Source: CAWFGS01 sp963815535 (GTDB lineage: Bacteria > Pseudomonadota > Alphaproteobacteria > Sphingomonadales > Sphingomonadaceae). From it: DNA of 64,000 nt. Below are positions 28,874-40,208 of the stretch, piece after piece (position 1 is the stretch's first letter; each line of letters opens with the position of its first letter). The position numbers and the translations under genes were made by a program. The stretch covers positions 310,001-374,000 of the forward strand of contig CAWFGS010000001.1 in assembly GCA_963815535.1 (NCBI GenBank), read 5' to 3'. A model generated the notes under the pieces. The model was not told the origin of the DNA, made no database searches, and was given only the letters and a program-made list of their open reading frames with translations.

Positions 28874-28951
28874 TGCGCGGCATCTGACCTATTCGATCTT
28901 CGGCCGCACCCACCTGCGGCCAAAGGAACGCGGCTTCCACCGAGTCGCGGA

Positions 28952-28988
28952 AAGCATCCGATCCCCCAACCGGGGTCGGGTGCTTTCA
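28952..28988 (+). terminator. Terminator-like hairpin after the glycine-zipper gene
   Basis: AAGCATCCGATCCCC pairs with GGGGTCGGGTGCTT around a short loop, followed by TTCATT. About 80 bp after the stop; a smaller GC stem (GGCCGCA/TGCGGCC) sits between them at 28904-28923. Confidence 0.65.
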
Positions 28989-29059
28989 TTCGTCGGGCCG
29001 CGACCGTTAACCATTTGGCGCAGGATTTGGCGCATAGGCACTGGGTGGAAGACAAAAAG

Positions 29060-29782
29060 GTGTATCGCGCGAGATATCGCTGGCCCGCACTTGCGTGCGG
29101 CCTGCTGATCGTCACCGCTTGCAACCAGAGCGGGGACGAAGCGCCGCCGATCGATTACGACCCCATCGAAACGCAGGCGCTGAACGATCCCATCATGGCG
29201 GACCCGGAACTCAGCTTTGCCAATGAAGGCAACATGGCGCTGACTGCGACCGACGATCATTCCCTGCCGCCGCCGGTCGCCACGCGCGATGCGATCTTCG
29301 CCGCGACGGAGGAGGCGGCAGCGATGGTCGGCGGCGTCACCGCGATGATCGCATTGCCCACGCCCGAAGTGGAAACGGATGCTCCGCTGTCGGACGCGCA
29401 ACTGGAACTGACCGTCCTGGCGCGGCGGATATCGGGGACGCGCCCGTGCGAACGGTACGTGCGGTACGACCCGATATGGGCGGCGCGGATGCCGGAGGCC
29501 GTTCCGATCTACCCCCTTGGCGCAGTGCGTGAGGGGGCGGGAACGGATCGCGATGGCTGCGCCCTGCGTATGGCCAGCTACACGACGCCGGTCTCTGCGG
29601 ACGACGTGGCCACGTTCCTCAACACGATGGCGGTCCGCGCGAACTATCGAACCCGGCTGGAACGTCATGGCGCGGGACGTCTGTTGCGCGGGGATAAGCC
29701 CGGCGCGGCATTCGCGCTGCATGTTCGACGGGACGATGCGGACATAACGCGCGTCGATATGGTGACGCAGGGCGGTCTGTAA
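29060..29782 (+). CDS. Predicted lipoprotein of unknown function
   Basis: Intact, 240 residues from GTG at 29060 (an alternative GTG is at 29045). Signal YRARYRWPALACGLLIVTAC with the lipobox Cys, then an acidic region and a C-terminal domain with RPCERYVRYDPIWAARMPE and FALHVRRDDADITRVDMV. Proteins with this shape occur in sphingomonads without known function. The stop codon lies within a three-copy tandem repeat. Confidence 0.65.
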   Translation: MYRARYRWPALACGLLIVTACNQSGDEAPPIDYDPIETQALNDPIMADPELSFANEGNMALTATDDHSLPPPVATRDAIFAATEEAAAMVGGVTAMIALPTPEVETDAPLSDAQLELTVLARRISGTRPCERYVRYDPIWAARMPEAVPIYPLGAVREGAGTDRDGCALRMASYTTPVSADDVATFLNTMAVRANYRTRLERHGAGRLLRGDKPGAAFALHVRRDDADITRVDMVTQGGL

Positions 29783-29815
29783 CGGGGGCGGTCTGTAACG
29801 GGGCGGTCTGTAACG
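29771..29815. repeat. Three 14-bp tandem copies across the lipoprotein stop codon
   Basis: GGCGGTCTGTAACG at 29771-29784, 29787-29800 and 29802-29815, separated by GG and G. The first copy contains the last codons and the TAA stop; the other two are non-coding and end 2 bp before the convergent astD stop. Confidence 0.92.
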
Positions 29816-29816
29816 T

Positions 29817-31275
29817 CTATCCGTGCAGGAAGCCGACTCCGACAGAGGCGCGGGGCTGATCGACTTCCGTGCTGGCAACCGGATAGGCGCAGTAATCCGC
29901 TGCGTAATAGGCGGCGGGGCGGTGATTGCCCGACAGGCCCAGCCCGCCGAAAGGCGCTTTGGACGATGCGCCGTTGGTCGGTCGGTTCCAATTGACGATC
30001 CCGGCACGGATATTCGCCCAGAACCTGTTGTAATCCTGCGGACTGCCGCCGATCAGTGAGGCGGCCAGGCCGAAACGGGTGCGGTTGGCTTCCGCAATGG
30101 CTTCATCGAAACTGTCCACCTTGATCACTTGCAGCAGCGGCCCGAACAATTCGACATCGGGCCGGTCGGTCAATGGCGGTGGTGTCGATGATGGCGGGCG
30201 TCAGGAACGGCAGATCGTCGTTCGGGCGGCGCATATGCTGGATCGCCTTGCCGCCGTTCGACAGGAAATAGAGGAAACTTTCGGTCAGCTGGTCGGCGGT
30301 GGCGTTGTCGATCACCGGCCCCATGAAGGGCGCGGGGTCCGCCATCGGTTCGCCGACAATGATCCGTTCGGTCAGCTTCTTCACCTCCTCCATGATCGGA
30401 TCGTACATGGATTTCAGCACGATCAGGCGGCGTGCGGCGGTGCAGCGCTGCCCGGCGGAAGTGAAAGCGGATTGCACGATAGTGACGGCGGCGTCGGTAA
30501 TCTTGGGCGTGTCGATCACGACGATGCGGATTGTTGCCGCCCATTTCCAGCGCGACGATCTTGCCCGGATTGGTGGCGAGCCGTTTGTTGATCGCGATCC
30601 CCGCTTGGGCGCGAACCTGTGAACAGCACGCCGTCGATGCCGCGATGCGCGACCAGCGCCTTGCCTTCTTCCGGCCCGCCGATCAGCAGTTGGATCGCGG
30701 CGGCGGACATCCCCGCGCGGTGGAAGCACGCCACCAGCGCTTCGGCCACGGCGGGCGTTTTCTCGCTCGGTTTGAAAATCACCGCATTGCCCGCGATCAG
30801 CGCGGGGACGATATGGCCGTTGGGCAGATGCGCGGGGAAATTATACGGGCCGAGGACCGCCATCACGCCGTGGGGTTTGTGGCGCACGGCCGCGGTCCCC
30901 TGCAGCGCGCTGTCGAGCTTTTTCTGCCCGGTCCGTTCGGCATAGGCGGTGACCGAGATATCGACCTTGTTGATGACCGCTTCGACTTCGGTGCGCGCTT
31001 CCCACAGCGGTTTGCCGGTTTCGCGCGCGATCAGATCGGCCAGTTTATCGTGATCCTTGCGCACTTCGTTGGCGAAGCGGCGGCACAGTTCGATGCGGGT
31101 GGCGAGCGGTTGCGCGGCCCAGCTGGGCCAAGCGCGCCGCGCGCGTTCGACCGTGGCATCGACATCGCCGATCGGCCCACGCCACAATTCATTGCCGGTC
31201 GCAGGCTCGTATCGAAATCAGTTCGGCTCGCTCACGCAGTACTCGTTCGGTTATTGCGACGTTTGTGACAGCCAT
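29817..31275 (-). CDS. astD: Succinylglutamate-semialdehyde dehydrogenase, frameshifted
   Basis: NAD-dependent aldehyde dehydrogenase of the arginine succinyltransferase pathway. EPATGNELWRGPIGDVDATV, MAVLGPYNFPAHLPNGHIVP, FKPSEKTPAVAEA, the catalytic-Cys region SAFTSAGQRCTAARRL and FGGLGLSGNHRPAAYYAADY match AstD rather than generic ALDH. Frames change near 31205, 30610, 30530 and 30175. No other ast gene is present in the window. Confidence 0.85.
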
Positions 31276-31315
31276 TGGCATAGGTGCGGGCGGAATACCA
31301 AATCGATTAAGCGTT

Positions 31316-32724
31316 TTACGCGCTATGCCCTGCTGGCGCGGGCGCTGGTCCGAGCGCATCGCCCAGAGCGCGCACTGCATCCACCTTCGCCAGCAAGGGC
31401 GACCAATCGTCCCGTTCGTCGATGGCGGACCAGATCGCCTCCACCTCGTCCATCAACATCGACTGGACCGGGGCGTCGCGCCAGTAATCGGGGTTCACGT
31501 GTCCGGTCGGCCTCGTAACCCGACAGCGCCTCGGCCAGTTCGCCATCCGCATTCGCCCCACCGCGATGACGGTGGAAAAACGCATCCGGCCCCATACCGC
31601 TTTGCTGCATTGCCCGTTCGCACGCCGCGATCATCGCGGCGTCGCGTTCCGCCCCGCGCGATGCGACCCCCAGCCGCCACGTCCATCGTCGCGCCATCGC
31701 CGCAGCGTAGAGCGGACCGAACCGTTCCAGCGCGGCGATCAGCGGCGGGGCGTCGCACACGGCGCGCAGTGCAATCGCCAGCTGCGCGCAGTTCCAATGG
31801 ATCGCCTCCGCCTGGCGGCCGAACGCATAGAGCCCCGCATGATCGAAATAGGCGGCAGTGAAGCCTGCATCCCATGTCGGCAACCAGCGCCACGGGCCGT
31901 AATCGAAACTTTCCCCGCTGACGTTCATATTGTCGGTGTTGAGCACGCCGTGCACGAAGCCTGCCACGGCGTAGGATGCGGCGAGGTCCGCCATGCGTTC
32001 GACCACCTGGTTCATCAGTATGACGGCCGGGTTCGTCCCGATCGGGCATGCTGCCGGGTGGCGGCGGGCCGGGGAACTGGTCGAGCGAGTAATCGACCAG
32101 CGCGGCCATGTGGTCGCGTTCATCCTCGACCAGCAGGCGTTGGAATGTGCCGATGCGGATGTGGCCGTGGCTCAGGCGGACCATGACGGCGGATCGTGTC
32201 GGCGATGGTTCGTCGCCGCGCTGCAATGCCTCCCCCGTTTCGATCACCGACAGGGTCTTGGAGGTATAGACGCCCAGCGCTTCCAGCATTTCGGTCGCCA
32301 GTATCTCGCGCACCGCACCTTTCAGGGTCAGCCGCCCATCGCCCGATCGGCTGAACGGCGTGGTGCCCGATCCCTTCGTCCCCAGATCGAGCAAGCCGCC
32401 CCTCGCCGTCGCGCATCTGCGCGAACAGGAAGCCGCGACCGTCGCCGATATCGGGATTGTAATTGCGGAACTGATGGCCGTGATATTTCAGCGCCAGCGG
32501 TTGCGGCAAATTGTCCGGCAACGCCTGGAAACGTCCGAAATGGCGCACCCAGTCGCCATCGTCCAATCCGGCCAGACCCACCGCACGATCCCAGCGCCGA
32601 TTGCGGAACCGCAACGTCGTTTCGGGAAAATCCGCAGGCGTGCACCGCGACGCCCAGCCAGTCGGCGATCGGATGCGATGGCGGGGTCCGGGCGATAGGG
32701 TGCATCTTGCGGTTCGGGTCGCAT
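31316..32724 (-). CDS. selO: SelO/YdiU-type protein adenylyltransferase, frameshifted
   Basis: Pseudokinase-fold enzyme that transfers AMP to proteins, linked to redox stress. Visible are LKYHGHQFRNYNPDIGDGRG, LDLGTKGSGTTPFSRSGDGR, LTLKGAVREILATEMLEALG, VMVRLSHGHIRIGTFQRL and the signature HGVLNTDNMNVSGESFDYGP. Frames change near 32650, 32400, 32055 and 31530. The start at MRPEPQDAPYRPDP is the best-placed ATG. Upstream of and co-directional with astD (40 bp apart). Confidence 0.88.
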
Positions 32725-32781
32725 CGCGGCACAGTGACCGGGCACGGCATGAGGGCGCAAGCGAACTCTGCCGATCATTCA

Positions 32782-33724
32782 ATGACAGGCACCCTTTTCA
32801 TGCCCAACACCAATGACGACAAACCCTATGAGGAGGGGAAGTGGACCAGCGCGGACGGGCTGACGCTGTCCTATCGCGACTATCCGCAGACCGCCGATGG
32901 GGCGACGGATGCCGCACCCCTATTGTGCCTGCACGGCCTGACCCGCAACGCGCGCGATTTCGCCCCGCTGGCGGCGCATATCGCCGGACGGCGGCGGATG
33001 ATCGTGCCCGATATGCGCGGTCGCGGGAAAAGCGACCCGGCGAAAGACAGCGCAACCTATAATCCGGCGCAATATGTCGAAGATGTTGCCGCCCTGCTGG
33101 GCGCGTTGTCGATCGACCGGGTGGTGGCCGTCGGCACGTCGATGGGCGGCATCATGACCATGCTGATGGCGCACGATCGAACCATCGCCATGACCGGCGC
33201 GGTGCTGAACGATATCGGCCCGGTGATAGACAATGCGGGGCTGGACCGGATCAAGGATTACGTCGGGCAGGGCCGCAGTTTCCCCACCTGGATGCACGCC
33301 GCCCGCGCGTTGCAGGACGTGCATCGCCCATCGCATCCCGGTTTCACCATCGACGATTGGCTGTTGATGGCGAAACGCAACATGATCGTCAGCCAGAGCG
33401 GGCGGATCGCGTTCGATTACGACATGGCCATCGCGGAGGCTTTCGCGCCTGCGGATGACGAGGAAGCCGATGCCAGATCATCCGATACGCCGCCCGATAC
33501 GCCGTCCGACATGTGGCGGCATTTCGATGCGCTGTCGGACACGCCGCTGCTGCTGATCCGGGGCGCGGTTTCCGATCTTCTCAGCGCTGAAACGGTCGCG
33601 GCGATGGCGGCCCGTGCATCCCGATATGGTTAGCGTGGACGTGCCCGAAATCGGCCATGCGCCGTTGCTGAACGAACCCGCCGCCACCGCCGCCATCGAT
33701 GCGTTTCTGGGGCGCGTCGCATGA
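32782..33724 (+). CDS. Alpha/beta-hydrolase, frameshifted near its end
   Basis: Alpha/beta-hydrolase fold: PLLCLHGLTRNARDFAPLA (oxyanion region), MIVPDMRGRGKSDP, and the nucleophile elbow VAVGTSMGGIMTML. Near 33615 the frame shifts; the shifted end VSVDVPEIGHAPLLNEP supplies the catalytic His. Lipase, esterase or haloperoxidase-like activities all fit. The TGA overlaps the next ATG (ATGA), coupling it to the glycosyltransferase. Confidence 0.82.
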
Positions 33725-34873
33725 GCGGGAAAGCCGACTCGCCCGCATATCCTGCATCTTCATTCCACCTTCGATGCAGGCGGCAAGGAATTGCGCTGCG
33801 CCCGGCTGATCAACGCGTTCGGACCGAAAGTCCGCCATTCGATCGTTTCGGCGGAACCCGATCGCATGGGCGCGGCGGACCGTATCGCCCGTTCCATCGC
33901 GGTCGATATGCCGTCCGATTTTCCGTCGCTGAAGGGCAAACCGACGCCCGGCCGTCTGCATCGCCTGGCCCGCGCGATGGAAGGTTACGATCTGGTCCTG
34001 ACGTATAATTGGGGCGCGATGGATGCAGTGATGGCGCATACGGCGTTCAGCCAGATGTACCGCCCTGCCGCCGCTGATTCACCATGAAGATGGCTTCAAC
34101 GAAGACGAACAGACCAAACGCAAGGCATTGCGGACCTGGTATCGCCGGATTGCGCTGGGCCGCGCGTCCGGCCTGGTCGTTCCGTCCGAAGTGCTGGAAG
34201 GGATCGCGCTGGTCGAATGGCAGCAGCCATTGGGCCGGGTGAAACATATTCCCAATGGCATCGACGTCGCGGCCTATCGCAAGAAACCGCAGCCGACCGG
34301 CATCGCCCGGCTGGTTAAGCGGCCCGGGCGAAAAATGGCTCGGCACGCTGGCGGGGTTGCGCCCGGTCAAGAACCTGACCGCTTTGGTCGCGCATCTGCG
34401 CCGATCTGTCCGACGAGTGGCATCTGGTGATCGTGGGCGAGGGGCCGGAACGCGCAACGATCGCGGCGGAAGCGGAGCGGCTCAATATCTCCAACCGCGT
34501 GCATCTGCCCGGTTTCGTGCCGGATCCGGCCAAGGCGGTTGGCCTGTTCGACATCTTCGCCCTGTCGTCCCATTCCGAACAATTCCCGATCAGCGTGATA
34601 GAGGCAATGGCGGCGGGCCTGCCCGTTGCGGCCCCCGCCGTGGGCGATATCGCCAATATGGTCGCACCCGAAAATGCGGAGTTCGTCGTTCCCGTCGCCG
34701 ACGAAGCGGAACTGGGCATCGCCGTCGCGACCCTGGCGGCTGACGCAAAGCTGCGGGGCATGATCGGCCAGGCGAACCGTGCGAAAGCTGCAGCGCAGTT
34801 CGATGAAAAGACCATGATCGCGACGTATCGCCGCCTTTATGCCAGCGCCATGAAACGCCAGAGCCTTCCCTGA
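33721..34873 (+). CDS. Glycosyltransferase family 4 protein, frameshifted
   Basis: GT-B fold transferase. ILHLHSTFDAGGKELRCARL begins the N-terminal domain after a frame change near 33745; HHEDGFNEDEQTKRKALRTW and HIPNGIDVAAYRKKP follow a second near 34065; the C-terminal donor domain with WLGTLAGLRPVKNLTALV, HLVIVGEGPERATI, VHLPGFVPDPAKAVGLFDIF and SSHSEQFPISVIEAMAAGLP follows shifts near 34320 and 34400. The ..EQFPISVIEAMA.GLP element is the GT4 nucleotide-sugar motif. Acceptor unknown. Confidence 0.85.
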
Positions 34874-35057
34874 ACGCAGGTTCGCGAACGCTCCTTCATG
34901 GGCCTTCATGGGCGGTTCAGCGCATGTTTCGCAAATATGGGCGCGTAGTATGGGTGGACTGGCTGGCCGGCGAACCGGCGGTGGCATTGCCCTTCGTAAC
35001 GCGGGCCAGTAAGGACGCGAGCTTGTTCCGTATCAGCAACAGTCAGGACGCGCCCCC

Positions 35058-35862
35058 GTGGCTCTAACCCCCGAACAGAAACGATTGGCTGCCGAAAAGA
35101 AGGCCAAAGCCGAAACGGCCAAGGAAGACATGGCGATGCGCGAGGTGGACGAAGCCTATCGCAAGGACCAGATGGTCGATTTCTGGGAGAAATACGGCAT
35201 CGCACTGATTGCCGCCGTGGTCCTGCTGATCGCCGCGCTGCTCGGCTGGTGGTGGTGGGATACCTCGCGCGAGGCGGCGATGGAAGCCACCAGCGAACAG
35301 CTGGTCGGTGCGATCGATCAGGTGGAGGCCGGCAATCTCGACACTGCCGCGGACGCGCTCACGGCCCTTGCAGCCGAAGATAATGGCGGCAGGGTTCCCG
35401 CCATGATGTTGCAGGCCGGGATCGCCCTGCGCCAAAACCGCGCCGCCGATGCCGCGCCAACTGTTCCAGCAAGTTGCGGACGATGCCGATGCGCCGTCCG
35501 AACTGCGCGATCTGGCGCGCATCCGCGCTGTCGCCGCCACGTTCGACACACGCGAACCCGAAGATGTCATCGCGGCGCTCAAACCGCTGGCCGTACCGGG
35601 CAATGCCTGGTTCGGCAGCGCGGGCGAGCTGGTCGCAATGGCGCATCTGGAACAGGGCCAGACCAAACAGGCGGGCACTTTGCTGGCCGCCATCGCGAAG
35701 GACGACACCGTGCCCGAAAGCCTGCGTTCCCGCGCGCGGCAGGTGGCGGGCCAGCTGGGCGTCGATGCGATCGAGGATGTGGACGAATTGTTGAGGGCGG
35801 CGGGCATCGATGCAGCAGCTGAAGCGCCGCCATCCGCTGGCGATCCGGCCGCCGCGCAGTAA
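35058..35862 (+). CDS. Membrane-anchored TPR protein (YfgM-like), frameshifted
   Basis: GTG start at 35058. A charged N-terminal helix (EQKRLAAEKKAKAETAKED) precedes one membrane helix (IALIAAVVLLIAALLGWWWW), then periplasmic helical repeats: AGIALRQNRAADAA, LRDLARIRAVAATFD, VAMAHLEQGQTKQAG. The frame changes near 35455. Membrane-bound YfgM-type proteins work with the periplasmic chaperone network and usually precede bamB, as here (27 bp). Confidence 0.78.
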
Positions 35863-35889
35863 ACCGATATGCGAATGAAAGAGTATCCC

Positions 35890-37262
35890 ATGAATAACGC
35901 CACGATCGACCGCTCAGCCCGTACGAAATTATCCGGGGCGCTGAAAGCCGCAAGCGCAGGCGTGCTGGCGTTGAGCGTCGCTGGATGCGGCATATTCGGC
36001 GGCGGCGATGCCAAGACGACCCCGACCGTCGGCAACCGCACCCCGATCCTGTCCCGCATCGAAAGCGGCGCGGCGGTCGATCCCGCGCTTGCCGGCGTTA
36101 CGGTCGTGCTGCCGCCCGCAGCAGGCCAACACCGAATGGACCGCAAGGCGGCGGCACTGCGAACAAGGCTTACGGTCATCTGGCGTTGGCCGATGCGCCC
36201 ACGCGCGCATGGACGGCGAACATTGCCGGCAGCAGCAACCGCCGGCGGCTGGCCGCAGCGCCGATCGTCGGCGGCGGGCGGCTGTATGCAGTCGGGACCG
36301 AAGGCACGATCTCCGCCTTCGATGCGGCCACCGGCGCGCGAGCGTGGAGCCATGCGATGGACATGGAAGGCAGCATGCGCGCCTCGGCATTCGGCGGCGG
36401 CGTCAGCTATGTACGACGGGCGGCGTTTATGCCACCAACGGCGTTGGCGAAGTGGCGGCGCTGGACGCGGCGACCGGCAACGAAATCTGGAAAGTGAAAC
36501 CCGCCGGCCCGCTTGCGCGGATCGCCCACGATCGCTTTCAACGCGGCGTATGTGATGACGCAGGACAACCAGATCTTCGCGCTCGATCTGACAGACGGCG
36601 CGATCCAATGGCAGGAATCGGGCTCCACCACGCAGGCGGGCGTGTTCGGCGTGGCGGCCCCGGCGGCGGGACAGGGTACGGTCATCGCCGGCTACAGCTC
36701 CGGCGAACTGGCCGCCTATCGTTACGAGAACGGCCGCACCTTGTGGTCCGATGCGCTGGCGCGCACGTCGATCAGCACGGAAGTCGGCGCGCTGAGCGAT
36801 ATCGACGCCGATCCGATCATCCTGATCGGGCCGCGTCTATGCGCTGGGCCAGGGCGGCCGCATGGCGGCGTACGAACTGGTTACCGGGCAGCGCATGTGG
36901 GAACTGAACCTGGCGGGCATTTCCACCCCGGCGATTGCGGGCGAATGGATATTCACCCTGACCGACGATGCCCGCCTGCTCGCCATAACGCGCGCGACGG
37001 GCAAGGTTCGCTGGATCAGCCAGTTGCCGCGCTGGCGTGACGAGAAGGACGAAGAAGGCCCGATCTTCTGGACCGGCCCGGTGCTGGCGGGCAACCAATT
37101 GTGGGTTGCGAGTTCGGAAGGCGAAATCCGCCGCGTCAGCTTGGGCGAAGGGTCGAGCACGTTGTATCAGGATTTGAAAGAACCGGTCAGCCTGCCGCCC
37201 ATCGTGGCGAACGACACACTGTATGTGCTGGATGATTCGGCCGCATCAGCGCGTTTCGCTAG
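35890..37262 (+). CDS. bamB: Outer-membrane assembly lipoprotein BamB, frameshifted
   Basis: Beta-propeller lipoprotein of the BAM complex. Signal and lipobox LALSVAGC, then propeller blades with recurrent ALDAATGNEIWKV, FALDLTDGAIQW, AAYRYENGRTLW, AAYELVTGQRMWEL and AITRATGKVRWI segments, the PQQ-type blade motif. Frames change near 36120, 36415, 36525, 36835 and 37237; the last restores the end GRISAFR and a stop at 37262. ATG at 35890 is chosen for its GAAAGAG site; one lies upstream at 35869. Confidence 0.88.
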
Positions 37263-37367
37263 GGCCGTTCCGGCAATCTGGCGTTGACCTTTCGTTGACC
37301 ATGATTGATCGTCGTAACCTGATTACTTTTACGCGGGCGTTAACCCTTCTGCGTTACGCGCATTCGG

Positions 37368-38765
37368 ATGACCGTTCACGAGCCGATCGATGCCGATACA
37401 GCGACGCCCGCCAACGTCGCCGCCGCTGCGGCCCCCGTCAGCGATGTTTCGGCAGGCGTCGGCCTGGCTGGGCCTTGCTCGGCCTGATTGCATGGATCAT
37501 GTTCTGCCGTAATTTCGATGGGATCGCCCAGCTTGCTCGGTATGGAGGCCGGGACGCGGGCCCCTGTCCGGCCCTTACGCTGCGCTGGCGGCGCTGTCTG
37601 TTTTCGGCTGGACCGATGGCGGCGTGGTCGGTGCTGGTGGACAAGGTTCATCGCCGCCCATCGACCGGCATCGACTGGTACGCTGCGCCGTCCGCTTGCC
37701 GAAACGCGCAGCGTCACGACGACCAAGCTGATCGGCCTGTGGGCGACTTGGGCGATATTGGCGGCGCTGTATTGCGGTGTGCCGCTGGTACTGGACTGGC
37801 AGCTATACCTGTTTGCGATGGAAGTGCTGACTGCGCGCAATCGCGCCGCTGGTCGTCCTTTCCGTCCCCTATGTCCTGTGGCTCGACCGAGTGATGGTCG
37901 AACCGCGCGATGCGTGCGTGGCATTTCGGCGCGGTGTTGCTGGGGCAGGGCGGCGTGGAGCGCGACGCAGATTGCGAAACATTGGCGCGCCTGGATCATC
38001 AAGGGGTTTTTCAGCGCCTTCATGATCTCCATCCTGCCGGGCGGTTTTGCCGAAATCGTCAACGGCGCAATGGGCGGACCTTGCCGGCAACCCGGTCCGA
38101 CTCGGGTCTGGCGCTGATAACGTTCCTGTTCGTGATCGACGTGCAGATCGGCACGGTCGGCTATCTGTTCACGCTGCGCCCGCTCGATGCGCATATCCGC
38201 AGCGGCAACCCGTTCCTGGCCGGCTGGCTGGCGGCGCTGATCTGTTATCCGCCCTTCGTCTGGGGCCTCATCGGCAATGGCGACGTGCTGAGTTACGAAC
38301 GCAACACGGCGGGCTGGGGGCTGTGGCTTGCGGGGTATCCGACGCTGCTGTGGATATGGGCCGCGCTGCTGATCGTGCCTGACCGCGATCTATGCCTGGG
38401 CGACGGTGGCGTTCGGCATCCGCTTTTCCAACCTGACCTATCGCGGCGTGATTACCAACGGCCCGTACCGGTTCACGCGCCATCCGGCCTATGTGTCGAA
38501 AAACCTGTTCTGGTGGTGCAGCGTAATGCCGTTTCTGGTCACGACCGGCGATTGGGTCGACGCGGTTCGCAACACGTTCTTCCTGCTATGCGTCAATGCG
38601 ATCTATTACTGGCGCGCCCGGACGGAAGAAGCGCATCTGCTGGCGGAAGATGCGAAATATCGCGAATATTACGCCTGGATGGCGCAGCATGGCTGGCTGA
38701 CGAAACGGCTAGGCTGGTTCGGGCGCTTGCTTCGTTCGCAAACAGGAGTAAGCCATCAAAGCTGA
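37368..38765 (+). CDS. PEMT/isoprenylcysteine methyltransferase-type membrane protein, frameshifted
   Basis: A polytopic membrane protein with a C-terminal methyltransferase-like domain: FGIRFSNLTYRGVITNGPYR then FTRHPAYVSKNLFWWCSV and YYWRARTEEAHLLAEDAKYR, the RHP..V and E motifs of the ICMT/PEMT families. The N-terminal half has several hydrophobic helices (GLGLLGLIAWIMFCRNF, IGLWATWAILAALYCGVPLV, GFFSAFMISILPGGFAEIV). Frame changes near 37450-37560, 37690, 37850-37930, 38075 and 38385. It occupies the position where der (engA) often follows bamB. Confidence 0.7.
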
Positions 38766-38772
38766 TGCCCCT

Positions 38773-40147
38773 TCAAAAACTGTGCTTGTAAACCTGGCCG
38801 ATATCGCCGTTCCAATCGCCATGATATTCGTCGAGCAGACGCTGTGCCGGGACTTTGCCGGTCGCGACGATTTCGTCCAGCGTTTCGAGGAACCCGGTTT
38901 CATTGTCGCCGCTGGTGTTGAGGCGGGCGCGGGCGGTCAGTCCGGCGCGCGCGATCGCCAGCACTTCCTTCGCAAGATCGCGCAAGGTGCGGCCGCCGGG
39001 AATCGGGGCATCCAGCGCCAGTTTCGGCACGGCGTTTCGCAACGCTTCGCGCTCTTCCATCGACCAGTCCTTGACCAGATCCCACGCGGCGTCGAGCGCG
39101 CTCTGATCGTATAGCAGGCCGACCCAGAACGCGGGCAGAGCGCAGATGCGGTTCCACGGCCCGCCATCCGCACCGCGCATTTCGAGGAAGCTTTTCAGCC
39201 GCACTTCGGGAAAAGCGGTCGAAAGATGATCCCACCAATCGCTTTCGCGCGGCTTTTCGCCCGGCAGCACGGCCAGTTCGCCGTTCAGGAAATCGCGGAA
39301 ACTGTGCCCTGCCGCATCGATATATTTGCCGTCGCGAAACACGAAATACATCGGCACGTCGAGCATGTAGTCGGTCCAGCGTTCGTAGCCGAAGCCGTCT
39401 TCGAACACGAAGGGCAGCATGCCGGTGCGGTGCGGATCGGTGTCGGACCAGATATGGCTGCGATAGGACAGAAAGCCGTTGGGCTTGCCTTCGGTAAACG
39501 GCGAATTGGCGAACAGCGCGGTGGCGAGCGGTTGCAGCGCCAGCCCGACGCGGAATTTCTTCGCCATGTCCGCCTCGGTGGAATAGTCGAGATTGACCTG
39601 AATGGTGCAGGTTCGCAGCATCATGTCGAGGCCCAGCTCGCCGACGCGCGGCATGTGATTGCAGCATGATCTCGTACCGCCCCTTGGGCATGATCGGCAG
39701 CTCGGCGCGCGTCTTGTCGGGCCACATGCCAAGGCCGAGGAACCCGACGCCCAGTTCCTCGCCGATGGCCTTCACCTGATCCAGATGCCGCCCGGTTTCG
39801 GCGCAGGTTTCATGCAGGTTTTCCAGCGGCGCGCCCGACAGTTCCAGCTGGCCCGCAGGTTCCAGACTGACCGCGCCGTCATCGCCCATCATCGCGATGA
39901 CCTTTCCGCCTTCTTCGACCGGATCCCAGCCGAATTGCTGCAAACCCATCAGCACGTCGCGAATGCCGTTTGGCTCTTCATAGGATGGCGCGTGAAGGTC
40001 GCCGCGCGCATAGACCAGCTTTTCATGTTCGGTCCCGATGCGCCAGTCGGCGGGCGGTTTCTCGCCCTGTTGCATCGGCGCGATCAGCTGGTCGCGGCTT
40101 TCGATGGTCGGGTCGGCGGCCTCGGCCTGCTGGGTGCGCGTTGTCAT
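38773..40147 (-). CDS. gshA: Glutamate--cysteine ligase (plant/alphaproteobacterial type), frameshifted
   Basis: Makes gamma-glutamylcysteine, the first step to glutathione. WRIGTEHEKLVYARG, QFGWDPVEEGGKVIAMMGDD, GAVSLEPAGQLELSGAPLE and LGMWPDKTRAELPIMPKGRY identify the GCS2-like enzyme. The frame changes near 39660 (MPKGRYEIML to NHMPRVGELGLDMML), after which the protein is complete to YHGDWNGDIGQVYKHSF. Upstream rsmE runs in the same direction. Confidence 0.92.
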
Positions 40148-40208
40148 CCCCTCGCGATAGGCAAGGGTACGCGGCGGGGCCAGCCCAAATTGCCCAAACC
40201 TTTCGCCC

